From Vreelandella azerica (GTDB taxonomy: Bacteria; Pseudomonadota; Gammaproteobacteria; Pseudomonadales; Halomonadaceae): a DNA stretch of 64,000 nt. The position numbers and the translations under genes were made by a program. The stretch spans positions 248,001 through 312,000 of the forward strand of contig NZ_JABFHI010000002.1 in NCBI RefSeq assembly GCF_013112225.1, written 5' to 3'. Below are positions 31,484-41,480 of the stretch, piece after piece; position 1 is the stretch's first letter; each line of letters opens with the position of its first letter. The notes beneath the pieces are model-generated. The model saw nothing but the letters and a program-made list of their open reading frames with translations. It made no database searches and was not told the DNA's origin.

Positions 31484-33288
31484 ATGTCTGCCCACTACCT
31501 CCACAAGGCGACCCAAGGGTCGCCTTTGTTGTCATCTCCTCCCAGCCTGCGCCCTTACCAGCGTGAGGCGGTTGAGCGGGTGGTGGCGCATTTTCGCGCT
31601 GGCAGCGACCCTGCAGTGGTGGTGCTGCCGACGGGCAGCGGTAAATCCCTGGTGATTGCCGAGTTGGCACGGATTGCCCGTGGGCGGGTGCTGGTGCTTG
31701 CCCATGTGCGTGAGCTGGTGGAGCAGAATCATGCCAAGTATGAGGCGTATGGGCTACAAGCGGATATTTTCAGCGCCGGGCTCAAACGCAAGCAGGCCGA
31801 GCGCCAGGTGGTGTTTGGTTCGGTGCAATCGGTGGTGCGCAACCTGGAAAGCTTCAGCGATGCGCGCTTTACCCTGCTGGTGATTGATGAATGCCATCGG
31901 GTATCACCCAATGAAGATGCCAGCTATCGTCAGGTGATTGAACATCTGAGAGCGCATAATCCGCAGCTTAAGATTCTTGGCCTGACCGCCACGCCTTATC
32001 GCCTGGGGCAGGGGTTTATCTACTATCGTCATCACCACGGTATGGTGCGCGGCGATGAAGACAGCTTCTTCCGCGATTGTGTGTTTGAGCAGCCGCTGCG
32101 GCTGATGGTCAAGCAGCATTATCTGGCACCACCGGTGCGCCGGGATATGGCGGTGGCGCATTATGATTTTTCTGCCCTCCAGCCTGGCAGCTCAGGAGCG
32201 TTCCGCGATGAAGAGCTTAATCGGGTAGTGGCAGGCAATCGGGCGACGCCGCAGATTATCGCCGATATTATTCATCACGCAGCCGACCGCCGTGGGGTGA
32301 TGATTTTTGCCGCCACCGTGGCCCACGGCGAGGAAATACTCGGGTATCTGCCCGCTGAGCAGGCGGCGCTGATTACCGGGGCGACGGAATCACAGCAGCG
32401 CACCCAGCTGATTGCGGCGTTCAAGGCTGAACAGCTTAAATATCTGGTCAATGTGGCGGTGCTGACTACTGGCTTTGATGCCCCGCATGTGGATCTGATT
32501 GCGATTCTTCGCCCCACGGAGTCGGTTAGCCTTTACCAGCAGATTGTCGGGCGCGGCTGCGCCTGGCACCCGGTAAAAAGGATTGCCTGATTCTCGATTA
32601 CGCCGGTAACCCCTGGGATCTCTATGCGCCGGAAGTCGGCTCGCCAAAACCGGATAGCGACAGCGAACCGGTGCAGGTGGAATGTCCGGCCTGTGGCCAC
32701 GCCAACCTGTTCTGGGGCAAGCGCGAGGGTGACATTGTGATTGAGCATTTCGGCCGCCGCTGCCAGGGGCTGATTGAGGGTGGCAGCGGCAGGCAGCAGT
32801 GCGATTTTCGCTTTCGTTTCAAGGTGTGCGGTGAATGCGGCGCGGAAAATGACATTGCCGCCCGGCGCTGTCATGGTTGCCAGATGCTACTGGTGGATGC
32901 TGATGACAAGCTCAAGGATGCGCTGAAACTGAAAGATGCCAAGGTGTTAAGGGTCAGCGGTATGCAGCTTGAGGCCACCACCAACGGGCGCGGCTTGCCA
33001 CGTCTGAAAGTCACCTATCACGATGAAGACGGCGCCAGCCTGGCCGAATGGTTTGCACTGGAAACCCCGGCGCAACGCCGTGCTTTTTCTGCGGCCTTTC
33101 TGCGTGACCACCTGCGCGCCCCGGCATCTGGCTGGCAACCGATGTCGCCCGACGAGGTCATAGAGGAACAGCAGCGCCTGCGCGCCCCGGATTTTGTTGT
33201 CGGGCGCAAGGTCGGGCGTCACTTCCAGATTCGCGATAAACTGTTTGATTACCAAGGCCGCTTTCGCAAGGCAGCCGAGGCTTCATAG
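31484..33288 (+). CDS. radD: DNA repair helicase-like ATPase RadD; one frameshift
   Basis: A superfamily 2 protein close to E. coli RadD (YejH) along its length. It has Walker [20 protein letters not shown] box [10 protein letters not shown], motif [12 protein letters not shown] and motif VI QQIVGRG. A C-terminal zinc-type region has [12 protein letters not shown] and [15 protein letters not shown]. RadD interacts with SSB and RecA in strand-exchange repair in E. coli. The frame breaks at 32555-32556; one more G gives [20 protein letters not shown] and about 601 residues. It starts 3 bp after purL, which could indicate co-transcription. Confidence 0.9.
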
Positions 33289-33345
33289 AATCACCAGCGT
33301 TTGCCGGGCCTTGGAGTTTAATGTTTGTATCAGGAGATATGCGTA

Positions 33346-33587
33346 ATGCCCGTTATTTTACGCTTGAATGGATTCAGGTTTTTCTTTTACTCAAAGAAGG
33401 CAATCCTTTGGAACCGCCACATATTCATGTGTTTAAAGCGGGCTCAGAAGCAAAGTTCTGGTTGACTCCTGAGGTTCAGCTGGCGAGTAACGACGGATTT
33501 GATGCGAAACAATTGCGTATTATCACTCAGATGATCATTGAACACTGCAGCTTGTTGGAGGCTTCTTGGCATGACTACTTCTCCTAA
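33346..33587 (+). CDS. DUF4160 protein, probable partner of DUF2442; one frameshift
   Basis: A small protein of about 80 residues. The family core PPHIHVFKAGSEAKFWL, with its His pair, is clear. The expected start MPVILRLNGFRFFFYS lies in a different frame; adding one A at 33393-33395 joins it to KEGNPLEPPHIHV. AGGAG precedes the ATG at 33346. Without the correction the frame would have to start at 33321 with an unrelated N-terminus. It overlaps the DUF2442 gene by 17 bp. DUF4160/DUF2442 pairs are widespread and suspected toxin-antitoxin-like modules, but no activity can be read here. Confidence 0.75.
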
Positions 33588-33819
33588 AAATGTGACTTTT
33601 GACGATAATAACTTCTGGGTGGCTTTAAATGATGGGCGCACCTTAGGGGTGCCGCTGGCTTGGTACCCACGATTACTCAGGGCGACGCCGCAGCAGCTAG
33701 CCAGCTATGAGCTAAGCGCACGAGGGATTCATTGGGATGTCCTTGATGAGGACATTTCCATTGAAGGCCTGCTGGCAGGACAGGGTGATATGACCAAGCA
33801 CCGTCAGGCGGTTGCCTGA
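33571..33819 (+). CDS. DUF2442 protein
   Basis: An 82-residue protein with the DUF2442 pattern: FDDNNFWVALNDGRTLGVPL, AWYPRLLRATPQQLASY, and IHWDVLDEDISIEGLL. It starts MTTSPKNVTF at 33571 inside the end of the DUF4160 gene, so the two are coupled; GGAG lies upstream. DUF2442 proteins often accompany DUF4160 and are suspected antitoxin-like or DNA-binding partners. Function unproven. Confidence 0.82.
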   Translation: MTTSPKNVTFDDNNFWVALNDGRTLGVPLAWYPRLLRATPQQLASYELSARGIHWDVLDEDISIEGLLAGQGDMTKHRQAVA

Positions 33820-33878
33820 GCCTTCACCGCGATTAAGTGCATGCCATCCTCCATTCATTTCAGAGCCCGCAGACCACT

Positions 33879-34727
33879 ATGGACGCGACGCAGGAAGCGC
33901 CAGAGCAGCAGGTGTCACAGGCCGTGGCGCGTCTGTTTGATGAACCGATTACCCAGATGCCGGAAGACCTCTATATTCCGCCGGAAGCGCTGCGCGTTTT
34001 CCTGGAGACTTTTGAGGGGCCGCTGGATCTGCTTTTATATCTGATTCGCCGCCAGAACCTGGATATCCTGGCCATCAATGTGGCCGCTATTACTCATCAG
34101 TACATCGAATACGTAGAGCTGATGAAAGCCATGCAGATTGAGCTTGCCGGGGAATATCTGCTGATGGCGGCCATGCTGGCCGAAATCAAATCGCGTACCT
34201 TGCTGCCACGCCCGCCAAAGGAACAGGACGGCGATGAAGAAGACCCGCGCGCTGAACTGATCCGCCGTTTGCAAGAGTACGAACGCCTCAAGGAGGCGGC
34301 AGAAACCCTGGATACGCTGCCGCGTATGGGGCGTGACTGGTTCAGCGTGCATGCCGGCTTGCCAGCGTTGGAATCTCAGGTCATCCATCCTGATGTGGAA
34401 CTGGATGAGCTTTTGGGGGCGCTGAAAAGTCTGCTTAAGCGGGCTGATCTGGCCCAGGCGCATAATATCAGCCGTGAGGTGCTGTCTACCCGTGAACGCA
34501 TGTTGGCGATTATGGATCAGCTGAATCAGGCATCCAGCCGCTATGTCGCCTTTGAAGCACTCTTCGCGCTTGAAGAAGGCCGCGCTGGGGTGGTGGTGAC
34601 CTTTATGGCGATTCTGGAGTTGGCTAAAGAAGTAATGATCGAGATCGTTCAGAATGCACCGCTATCGCCGATTCATGTGCGCGCCCGCCAACAGCAGGAT
34701 GGCGCCTTTGACGAGGAGCCTGCATGA
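33879..34727 (+). CDS. scpA: Segregation and condensation protein A
   Basis: The kleisin subunit of the Smc-ScpAB condensin-like complex. The N-terminal core FEGPLDLLLYLIRRQNLDIL and GEYLLMAAMLAEIKSRTLLP is diagnostic, and a C-terminal winged-helix region with LFALEEGRAGVVVTFMAIL follows. A GTG at 33837 would lengthen it by 14 residues; ATG 33879 is preferred but has no strong ribosome site. It overlaps scpB by 4 bp (ATGA). Confidence 0.93.
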   Translation: MDATQEAPEQQVSQAVARLFDEPITQMPEDLYIPPEALRVFLETFEGPLDLLLYLIRRQNLDILAINVAAITHQYIEYVELMKAMQIELAGEYLLMAAMLAEIKSRTLLPRPPKEQDGDEEDPRAELIRRLQEYERLKEAAETLDTLPRMGRDWFSVHAGLPALESQVIHPDVELDELLGALKSLLKRADLAQAHNISREVLSTRERMLAIMDQLNQASSRYVAFEALFALEEGRAGVVVTFMAILELAKEVMIEIVQNAPLSPIHVRARQQQDGAFDEEPA

Positions 34728-35482
34728 GTGACGTCACCACAACGTTGGATGATATTCTTGAAGCCGCGCTGCTGGCAGCCGGTGAGCCGCTGTCGCTGGA
34801 GCGCCTGGAAACCCTGTTTCGTGAGGCCGAGTGCCCGCCGCGCAGTGAACTTAAACAATCGTTATCGCGGCTGGGCGAGCGCCACTCCGCTGGCGCGCTG
34901 GAGCTTCTGGAAACTGCCTCTGGCTACCAGTTACGCATTCGCCCAAGGCTATCGCCCTGGGTCTCGCGGCTATGGGATGAGCGCCCACAGCGCTATTCCC
35001 GGGCGCTTTTGGAAACCCTGGCGCTGATTGCCTATCGTCAACCGGTGACCCGCGCCGATATCGAAGAGGTGCGCGGGGTGGCGGTCAGCACCACCATCAT
35101 GCGAACCCTTACCGAGCGGGGCTGGATTCGCGTAGTGGGTCACCGTGATGTCCCCGGCCGGCCGGCCGTGTTTGCGACGACGCGCAGCTTTCTGGATGAT
35201 TTCGGCCTTAAAACGCTGGATGCCCTGCCACCCATGCATGAGCTGATTGCCGAAAGTGACGATGCGCCGCTGGACGGCGACGCCAAAACGGTGCAGGATG
35301 CGCCCCCTGAGACGGCCGAGAGTGCCGACCCACACGCCGAGACGGCGTTAACCCAGCCGCTGAGCTTTGCTGATCTAGAAGCACGGCTTGCGGCACGCGG
35401 GCAGGCGCGATCACAAGACGAGCCACCCGCGCAGAACGAGAGAAAGAGGTCAGATGACCATGAGTCAGAATCACACCCGTAA
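34724..35482 (+). CDS. scpB: Segregation and condensation protein B
   Basis: The winged-helix partner of ScpA in the Smc complex. Two winged-helix domains include [20 protein letters not shown] and [17 protein letters not shown], with [20 protein letters not shown]. An acidic low-complexity tail of about 70 residues extends beyond the usual end. The 3' end overlaps rluB by 29 bp. It is translationally coupled to scpA. Confidence 0.93.
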   Translation: MSDVTTTLDDILEAALLAAGEPLSLERLETLFREAECPPRSELKQSLSRLGERHSAGALELLETASGYQLRIRPRLSPWVSRLWDERPQRYSRALLETLALIAYRQPVTRADIEEVRGVAVSTTIMRTLTERGWIRVVGHRDVPGRPAVFATTRSFLDDFGLKTLDALPPMHELIAESDDAPLDGDAKTVQDAPPETAESADPHAETALTQPLSFADLEARLAARGQARSQDEPPAQNERKRSDDHESESHP

Positions 35483-36329
35483 TGCCCCCAGCGGTGAAAA
35501 GCTCCAGAAAGTCCTGGCTCGTGCCGGGCTGGGTTCACGCCGCGAAATGGAAAAAGCCATTGCGGATGGCCGCGTCCGCGTGAACAATCAGGTCGCCACC
35601 CTGGGCGACCGTATTGAAACCCACGATAGAGTCACCTTTGACGAGCGCCTGGTGGCCCTGGTGGCTGAAGATGACGTGCCGCGCCGGGTCATTATGTACA
35701 ACAAGCCTGAAGGCGAGCTGTGTACCCGCAAAGACCCGGAAGGGCGGCGTACCGTCTTTGACCGCCTGCCACGCCTGAAAGGCGAGCGCTGGATTGCCAT
35801 CGGGCGCCTGGATATCAACACCAGTGGTCTGTTGCTGTTTACCACTGACGGTGAACTGGCCAATCGGCTGATGCATCCGTCTACTCAGGTAGAACGCGAA
35901 TACGCGGTACGTGTGATGGGCGAGGTCAAGAAAGAACACCTCGTAGCCATGGTTGACGGTGTCATGCTGGAAGATGGCCCTGCCCGTTTCACGGATGTTC
36001 AGGAATTTGGCGGCGAAGGCATCAACACCTGGTTCCACGTGGTAATTCTGGAAGGCCGTAACCGTGAAGTACGCCGCCTCTGGGAATCACAGGAGCTGAC
36101 GGTCAGCCGGCTCAAGCGCGTCCGTTATGGCAATATCTTCCTCGACAAGCGGGCAAAAGCGGGCGAGTGGGTAGAGCTAACTCAAGCCGAAGTCGATGAT
36201 CTGGCTACGTTGGCAGCGCTTGAATCGCGCAGGGTGCCCGAGTTGACGCCCGATGAGAAAAATCGCTGGAGCCGCGACAAGAACAAGCGGCGCCCGGTTC
36301 AGGCAATGCGCAAACCCAAGCGGCGCTGA
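35454..36329 (+). CDS. rluB: 23S rRNA pseudouridine synthase RluB
   Basis: It modifies U2605 of 23S rRNA. The N-terminal S4 domain ([20 protein letters not shown]) precedes the RsuA-family catalytic domain with catalytic Asp in [18 protein letters not shown] and the conserved [12 protein letters not shown] basic C-terminal tail with [16 protein letters not shown] is typical. The start at 35454 has GAGG upstream. It is the third gene of the scpA-scpB-rluB cluster, as in many gammaproteobacteria. Confidence 0.93.
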   Translation: MTMSQNHTRNAPSGEKLQKVLARAGLGSRREMEKAIADGRVRVNNQVATLGDRIETHDRVTFDERLVALVAEDDVPRRVIMYNKPEGELCTRKDPEGRRTVFDRLPRLKGERWIAIGRLDINTSGLLLFTTDGELANRLMHPSTQVEREYAVRVMGEVKKEHLVAMVDGVMLEDGPARFTDVQEFGGEGINTWFHVVILEGRNREVRRLWESQELTVSRLKRVRYGNIFLDKRAKAGEWVELTQAEVDDLATLAALESRRVPELTPDEKNRWSRDKNKRRPVQAMRKPKRR

Positions 36330-36365
36330 ACGCCATAAAAAATATAGCGCAATTGTGAAAAGTGC

Positions 36366-36394
36366 TTGCGAATAGTCAGTAGTATCCGTACTAT
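36366..36394 (+). promoter_or_regulatory. Sigma-70 promoter of the tRNA-Lys pair
   Basis: A -35 box TTGCGA (36366-36371) and a -10 box TACTAT (36389-36394) are separated by exactly 17 bases. The -10 lies 14 bases before the first tRNA base. Confidence 0.65.
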
Positions 36395-36408
36395 ATGCAT
36401 CCGTTCGG

Positions 36409-36484
36409 GGGTCGTTAGCTCAGTTGGTAGAGCAGTTGACTTTTAATCAATTGGTCGTAGGTTCGAATCCTACACGACCCACCA
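36409..36484 (+). tRNA. tRNA-Lys (UUU)
   Basis: A 76-base cloverleaf: the acceptor stem pairs GGGTCGT with ACGACCC and is followed by encoded ACCA, with D-loop AGCTCAGTTGGTAGAGC, anticodon loop CTTTTAA (anticodon TTT) and TTCGAATC in the T arm. CCA is encoded. It is identical to the next tRNA. Confidence 0.97.
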
Positions 36485-36498
36485 TCCGAACCCCGTCA

Positions 36499-36574
36499 GG
36501 GTCGTTAGCTCAGTTGGTAGAGCAGTTGACTTTTAATCAATTGGTCGTAGGTTCGAATCCTACACGACCCACCA
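36499..36574 (+). tRNA. tRNA-Lys (UUU), second copy
   Basis: Identical over all 76 bases to the copy at 36409, with only 14 bases between them, so both are processed from one transcript ending at the hairpin at 36612. Confidence 0.97.
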
Positions 36575-36611
36575 GATGTTAGCTTCAGAAAATCCATGTT
36601 TTTGAAGCTGC

Positions 36612-36638
36612 AAAAAAGCGCCTACGGGCGCTTTTTTA
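36612..36638 (+). terminator. Rho-independent terminator of the tRNA-Lys operon
   Basis: An 11-bp stem AAAAAAGCGCC / GGGCGCTTTTTT with a 3-base loop, running into a T tract. The remaining bases up to the chemoreceptor start are AT-rich and hold its promoter, which I could not assign to a sigma factor. Confidence 0.9.
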
Positions 36639-36844
36639 TTTCCCCATTTCTCCCGCCTATTTCCAGCAATGTCTTCTGACAAGCGTTTTCCTTTAGCACT
36701 CAAGAGTTTCTCGTCAATCTCCCTACCAACAAACCTAGGCTGATGGCAGCGAAGAGAATATCATTGTGTACGCAATTTAATCTTTTTTAACTTATCTGCT
36801 GGCGCTGCGGTTGATAACACTTAATAACAAAAGAAGGATATTCA

Positions 36845-38593
36845 ATGTCTCGCAAGTCTCTCAGGCACCGACTCTTCAATCTTCAAGGCAAGATATTCCT
36901 GTTGGCGATGATTCCGTTGTTGATCTCCGGTTGGAGTATTCTAGGGTTAGTCACTATTGAGCAGGTGCGGGAAAATCGTGAACAGGTGGCAGAGCAACGC
37001 AGGCAGCTGCTTGAGTCGCGTCAGGAAGGCGTCAAGGATGTGATGCAGATGGCGCACTCCTTGGTAGAAAACATTATTGAAACAGAAGGCAATACGGCCG
37101 CCGCACGGGAGCTGGCCGCTAACCGTCTGCGCAGTATACGCTTTGATGATAACAACTATGTTTTTGCTTATACCCATGACGGCATCATGCGCGTCCAGCC
37201 GCCTCAACCTTCAGTAGAAGGCACCTATATGCTGGATGTGCAAGGCCCGGATGGTGGGGAGCCGCTGCGCGAGATGCGTGATCTGGCCCAGCAGGGTGGA
37301 GGAGAATATCAGTACGTTTGGCCTCACCCAGACACAGGCGAAGATGAGATCAAATATAGCTATGTGGTACCGGTGCCCGAGTGGCAGTGGGTCATTGGTG
37401 CAGGGGTTTATGCCAATGATATTGAAACCACGGTAACCGCCCTCGAAGCTGAATATGCGGCTAACCTGAAAGAGAATCTGATTCGTACCTTCGTGTTGGC
37501 CTGTTTGGTGAATCTGGTAGTTATAGCCGGTGTTTTATGGGCCACCCGGCGCATTGTGGCGCGTATTCGTCGTGCGGCAACTGACATTACCGAGATTTCC
37601 CAGAGCGTCACCGATGGGCACGGAGATCTGACCCGTCGGCTTGATGTGGTGGGCCATGATGAAATCAGCGATCTTGCCGAGCGTTTTAACGACTTCCTGA
37701 TCAATATGCAGCGTACGCTTATTGATGTGCGTGATACTGCCCAGGCGGTTGACCGTGCCTCAGCCGATATTTCGCAAAGCAGTGAGGAGCTGGCATCGCG
37801 CACTGAGCAGGCAGCGGCAAACCTGCAGCAAACCTCATCAGCGATGGAAGAAATTACCTCAACGGTGTCGCACAGCGCTGAGCATGCGGTTACCGCCAGC
37901 GGTATCGCCGATAACACTGCGGAGGTCGCGCGAAAGGGCGATGCAGCGATGTCTGATGTAGTGGAGACAATGACAAAGATCGATGACTCATCAACACGCA
38001 TTGGCGATATCGTTGAGATGATCGACTCGATTGCCTTTCAGACCAATATCCTCGCGCTTAACGCCTCAGTGGAAGCAGCGCGTGCCGGTGAGCACGGTCG
38101 AGGATTCGCCGTTGTTGCCCAGGAAGTGCGCAAGCTGGCGCAGCGTAGCGCTGAGGCTTCAAAGGAAATTCGTGGCCTGATTGATGAATCGGTCGAGCAC
38201 TCACGGCGTGGAAAGCAAATCGTCGATACAGCGACAAATACCATGAAGGAAATCCTGACGCGTGTCAGCGAGGTTAACGACGTGATTGGCGAGATTACGG
38301 CAGGTGCTCAGGAGCAGAATGCCGGCATTCTTCAGGTCAACACGGCCATGAGCGAAATGGATACCATGACCCAGAAAAACGCCTCCATGGTGTCGGCATC
38401 GACGCGCACGGCCAAGGAAATGCGCGAAGAGGCCGAGAAGTTATCGCAGCTGATCAGTGGCTTTGTATTGGGTGACAGCAGTAACACTTTTCACCGTGTC
38501 GGCTATGTCAGTGACCAGCGTCCTAAGAAAGAGCGAGTTGTGCTGAAAAGCCCGAAGTCAGGAAGCAGTGAGGATGACTGGGAGGCGTTCTGA
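36845..38593 (+). CDS. Methyl-accepting chemotaxis protein with a single Cache domain
   Basis: A membrane chemoreceptor of 582 residues. TM1 is at about residues 16-38; the periplasmic sensor (about 39-205) resembles single-Cache domains ([30 protein letters not shown]); TM2 is at about 211-232; then HAMP, and a signalling coiled coil whose hairpin tip contains [20 protein letters not shown]. The last five residues, DWEAF, match the xWxxF pentapeptide that tethers CheR and CheB, implying an adaptation-competent receptor. Ligand unknown. Monocistronic by context. Confidence 0.92.
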   Translation: MSRKSLRHRLFNLQGKIFLLAMIPLLISGWSILGLVTIEQVRENREQVAEQRRQLLESRQEGVKDVMQMAHSLVENIIETEGNTAAARELAANRLRSIRFDDNNYVFAYTHDGIMRVQPPQPSVEGTYMLDVQGPDGGEPLREMRDLAQQGGGEYQYVWPHPDTGEDEIKYSYVVPVPEWQWVIGAGVYANDIETTVTALEAEYAANLKENLIRTFVLACLVNLVVIAGVLWATRRIVARIRRAATDITEISQSVTDGHGDLTRRLDVVGHDEISDLAERFNDFLINMQRTLIDVRDTAQAVDRASADISQSSEELASRTEQAAANLQQTSSAMEEITSTVSHSAEHAVTASGIADNTAEVARKGDAAMSDVVETMTKIDDSSTRIGDIVEMIDSIAFQTNILALNASVEAARAGEHGRGFAVVAQEVRKLAQRSAEASKEIRGLIDESVEHSRRGKQIVDTATNTMKEILTRVSEVNDVIGEITAGAQEQNAGILQVNTAMSEMDTMTQKNASMVSASTRTAKEMREEAEKLSQLISGFVLGDSSNTFHRVGYVSDQRPKKERVVLKSPKSGSSEDDWEAF

Positions 38594-38644
38594 AGCCCGC
38601 CCCCGTGCTGGGGGCAGGTAATTTCAGTGTCATCGAGGGCAGTG

Positions 38645-40026
38645 CTATTCGAAGGCTGAGGCAATAACATCGCGATAGTTGCGGATGCGCTGCACATAAT
38701 GAACCGGCTCATAGCCCCGAGCATAACCGTAACGCGTGTTGGGGTAATAGCGTTTGTCGGCTTTAAGGGGCAGGACGGTTTCCAGATCTTCCCAGGAGTC
38801 CGGGTTTTTGCCCAGTTCACGGGCCAGAGTGCGCGCATCCAGCAAGTGGCCGCGGCCGATGTTGTAGCTGGCCAGGGCCTGAAACAGGCGGTCGGGTTCC
38901 GGAATGCTGTCAGGCAGCCTTTCGTGCCGGTCGGCCAGGTAGCGGGCGCCGCCATCAATCGCAGCCGCTGGGTCCAGCCGGTTGGTGACACCCAATGACT
39001 CGGCAGTGTTCTGGGTGAGCATCATGATGCCACGCACCCCGGTCGGCGATACCGCCGCTGGATCCCAGTGTGACTCCTGATAGGCGAGTGCTGCCAAGAG
39101 GTCGGCTGGCATGCCGGTCTTTTCTTCGGCGGCGATGAACTGATCGATGTAGGCGGGCAGGCGTTCGTCAATCCGCTGATTAAGGGCTCTCAGGTCGACA
39201 AAATCGAACTCGCTGATATAGGCGTAATAGTGGTTCTGCATGGCGTCAATGGCCTGCTTGCCCTGTTCGCTGGCCATCCATGCCTGGCTGCTTTGCGCCA
39301 GTGCTGTCTGCTCTTGGGATAGATACCAGCCAAGTTCGTGCTGGGCACTCAGCTCAAGAGCAATTTCAAGACTTGGAAAGTGGCGACGAACCACCTGAAC
39401 AATGTTGGCGTCGGCGACGGTGCAATCCAGTGTTTTTCGGCTACAGCGCTCAATAATAACTCGGTGGTGCGCTGGTCGTCCTGTTCATAGGTGATGCCTT
39501 CATGTTCGCTGGCGAGTTGCTCAAGGGCTTCGACATAGCTTGAATCAGCGGTCACCACGATCTCAATATCAGCCATCTCTTCCGGCGAGCGAGGCATGGG
39601 CGATAGGTCGCGGTGGCAGACCAGCTGCTCGTTGATCCGGGTATGTACGGGTCCTTCTGTCAGGGTGTCTGAACGTGATGGCAGGTGCGTCAGGCCAGCG
39701 GCCGCCATATGGGCCTCGCCCTGGTTGATGGCTTCCAGCACGGCGGATGTCGAGTCATAGACCGTCCATTCAAGTGCCCATTCCTGTGTGTCGGCAAAGG
39801 CCTTGATCAGGTCATGCTCAGGGCCTGCCGGTTGCTGGTGGCGGTCAATAAAGTAAGTGGTCGGGCCGTTGCGAGTAGCGACCTGCAGAATACCGGTTTC
39901 CGAGGGTGGCGCCAGCGTGGTCTGGGGAGAAGGCTCGCTGGCATTATCAGAAGAGGTGCTGGAATCACTGCATCCGTTCAAGGTGGCGAGCAGAGTCAGT
40001 CCTGCCAAGGTCAAGGGTGTGCGCAT
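38645..40026 (-). CDS. MltF-like lytic transglycosylase lipoprotein, second paralogue; one frameshift
   Basis: Two domains: a periplasmic solute-binding-like domain (ILQVATRNGPTTYFIDRH) and an SLT domain with catalytic Glu in LAYQESHWDPAAVSPTGVRG and YNIGRGHLLDART, paralogous to the mltF at 25861. The start at 40026 has a perfect AAAGGAGG and begins MRTPLTLAGLTLLATLNGC, an apparent lipoprotein signal. The frame breaks at 39427-39428; one more G on the coding strand joins AVAEKHWDCTVADANIVQVV. A more divergent copy than the purL-linked gene, it may be a specialised or accessory transglycosylase. Confidence 0.85.
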
Positions 40027-40157
40027 TGGAGTGCCTCCTTTGGCAACAAGGAATGGCGACTGTAGATAAGGCTGCCCCATCTCCGCCATACTCTTACAAG
40101 CAGAAGGGTAAGCCGTCAGTTACCATCGGTGTGATAACCTCCTTGTCATAAGAGCTA

Positions 40158-41070
40158 GGTTTTGTACGAAAAGCCTTATCTGCTAATTTTACCTATGCAA
40201 AAGCAGCATAGGGAAAGCAATGGTCGGACGTTACGAGATATCTGATGACGGCTGGGCACAGATTGAAGATATCGTGTCGCCCCCTCAAACCATGGGCAGA
40301 CCCAGGCGGGACGACCGAAAAATGCTCAATGGTATCTTCTGGGTGTTGTGCTCTGGCGCCAAATGGCGTGATTTACCCGAGCGGTATGGTCCATGGTCGA
40401 CGGTGTATGACCGGTTCCGCAAGTGGCGTGATGACGGCACCTTTGAAGCGGTGCTTTCTCGCTTGCAGCTCAAGTTACGTGAAGATGGGCTTATGGATCT
40501 GGACACGTGGATGATTGATGCCACTTCCGTGCGAGCCACGCGCGCTGCCGCCGGAGGCGGTAAAAAGGGGGCTCGAAAGAACCGTTAGACCACGCGCTAG
40601 GCCGTAGCCGCGGCGGTTTAACAACCAAAATTCATTTGGTTTGTGATCGCTATGGTTGGCCACTGGCGTTCACGCTGTCTCCTGGTCAAGAGGCAGATTC
40701 GAGGCACTTCGTTTCGACATTAGAGAGAATTCATCTACCAGGTAGCGTCGGGCGTCCTCGCAAACGTAGTCGCTATATGGTGGCGGATAAAGGATACGAC
40801 AGCGATGAGTTGCGTCATTATTGCGACAGGCACGGCATGAAACCCGTAATTGCTCGGCGCAACATGCACCGAAGAACCCGGCCGGGGCTACCCAGGCGGT
40901 TCGATAAACCCAAATATGGGCAACGGAATGCGATAGAACGCTGCTTTGGCTGGCTTAAAGAATGTCGCCGCATCGCCACGCGCTATGAAAAGCTGGCAAG
41001 TAGCTTTAAGGCGATGGTATGCGTAGCGTGCATCGACCGTTGCTTACGAGCCAACTTTTCGCACAAAACC
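40158..41070 (+). mobile_element. IS5-family (IS427 group) insertion sequence
   Basis: A 913-bp element bounded by imperfect inverted repeats GGTTTTGTACGAAAAG (left) and GGTTTTGTGCGAAAAG (right end, reverse complement), with TA on each side at 40156-40157 and 41071-41072 as the probable target duplication. It holds one transposase read as two overlapping phases. Its right TA is also the left flank of the MITE-like element, so it seems to have inserted into that element's TA. Confidence 0.85.
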
Positions 41071-41073
41071 TAG
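40220..41073 (+). CDS. IS427-group transposase, made by -1 frameshifting
   Basis: Phase one starts MVGRYEISDDGWAQIEDIV and stops at 40588; phase two, in the -1 frame, continues through SKEPLDHALGRSRGGLTTK to the end at 41073. The slippery run A AAA AAG at about 40561-40567, followed by G5, gives GGKKGGSKEPLDH, the sequence typical of the group, so this is programmed frameshifting rather than damage. A DDE-type catalytic core is expected (MIDATSVRA, VADKGYDSDEL, QRNAIERCFGWLKE). The stop codon TAG is supplied by the flanking target base positions. Confidence 0.88.
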
Positions 41074-41335
41074 GGTCTGTTGACGTTGCATCACGGCCGC
41101 GACAGAGGGCCTTTTGGTTCAGAGCAAGGCGTGAGGAGCGTGGTTGGGTGGTTCCCAGTTAGCGACGAACAACGCAGGCTGTGCCAAAAGGGCCCTGTCC
41201 CTTCAGGTTGCGCGCCAAAGAACGCCATGCGGCGTTGCGTCACTCGGTAAGGGCGCCACCATTGCCGTCGTGTCGCGCCTTGCCTGACGCCCTTTGGCGC
41301 AGCAACGCGGTTCGCGATGCAACGTCAACAGACCC
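41073..41335. repeat. MITE-like inverted-repeat element, 263 bp, flanked by TA
   Basis: Perfect 20-bp terminal inverted repeats, starting GGGTCTGTTGACG at 41073-41092 and ending in their complement at 41316-41335, with TA outside each end. The interior holds two more nested inverted repeats: AGGGCCTTTTGG near 41106 with CCAAAAGGGCCCT near 41182, and GCGCCAAAG near 41212 with CTTTGGCGC near 41293. No credible coding frame. The structure is that of a non-autonomous transposon. The 140 bases after it are AT-rich and hold the promoter of the next operon. Confidence 0.7.
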
Positions 41336-41480
41336 TAGATCCTACCTGCATACGCCTTGACTTGAAACAATCCAGTATTTGATTGCAGTGATAAGCTGAT
41401 ATTGTTATTTTCTGTAAAATTCAGCTGCCTGCTAACTATCTTAGTTACTTTTATTAATATTTTTAGGTGAGGCATCGTAT

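Noticed and set aside
36409..36574. The tRNA-Lys pair as an integration site of a genomic island
   Set aside because: The second copy is a full identical gene with its own encoded CCA; no integrase lies nearby and the following genes look ordinary.
36781..36844. A possible sigma-28 promoter before the chemoreceptor
   Set aside because: GTTGATAA resembles the -10 element, but the TAAC-like -35 is about 18 bases away instead of about 15 and does not match well.
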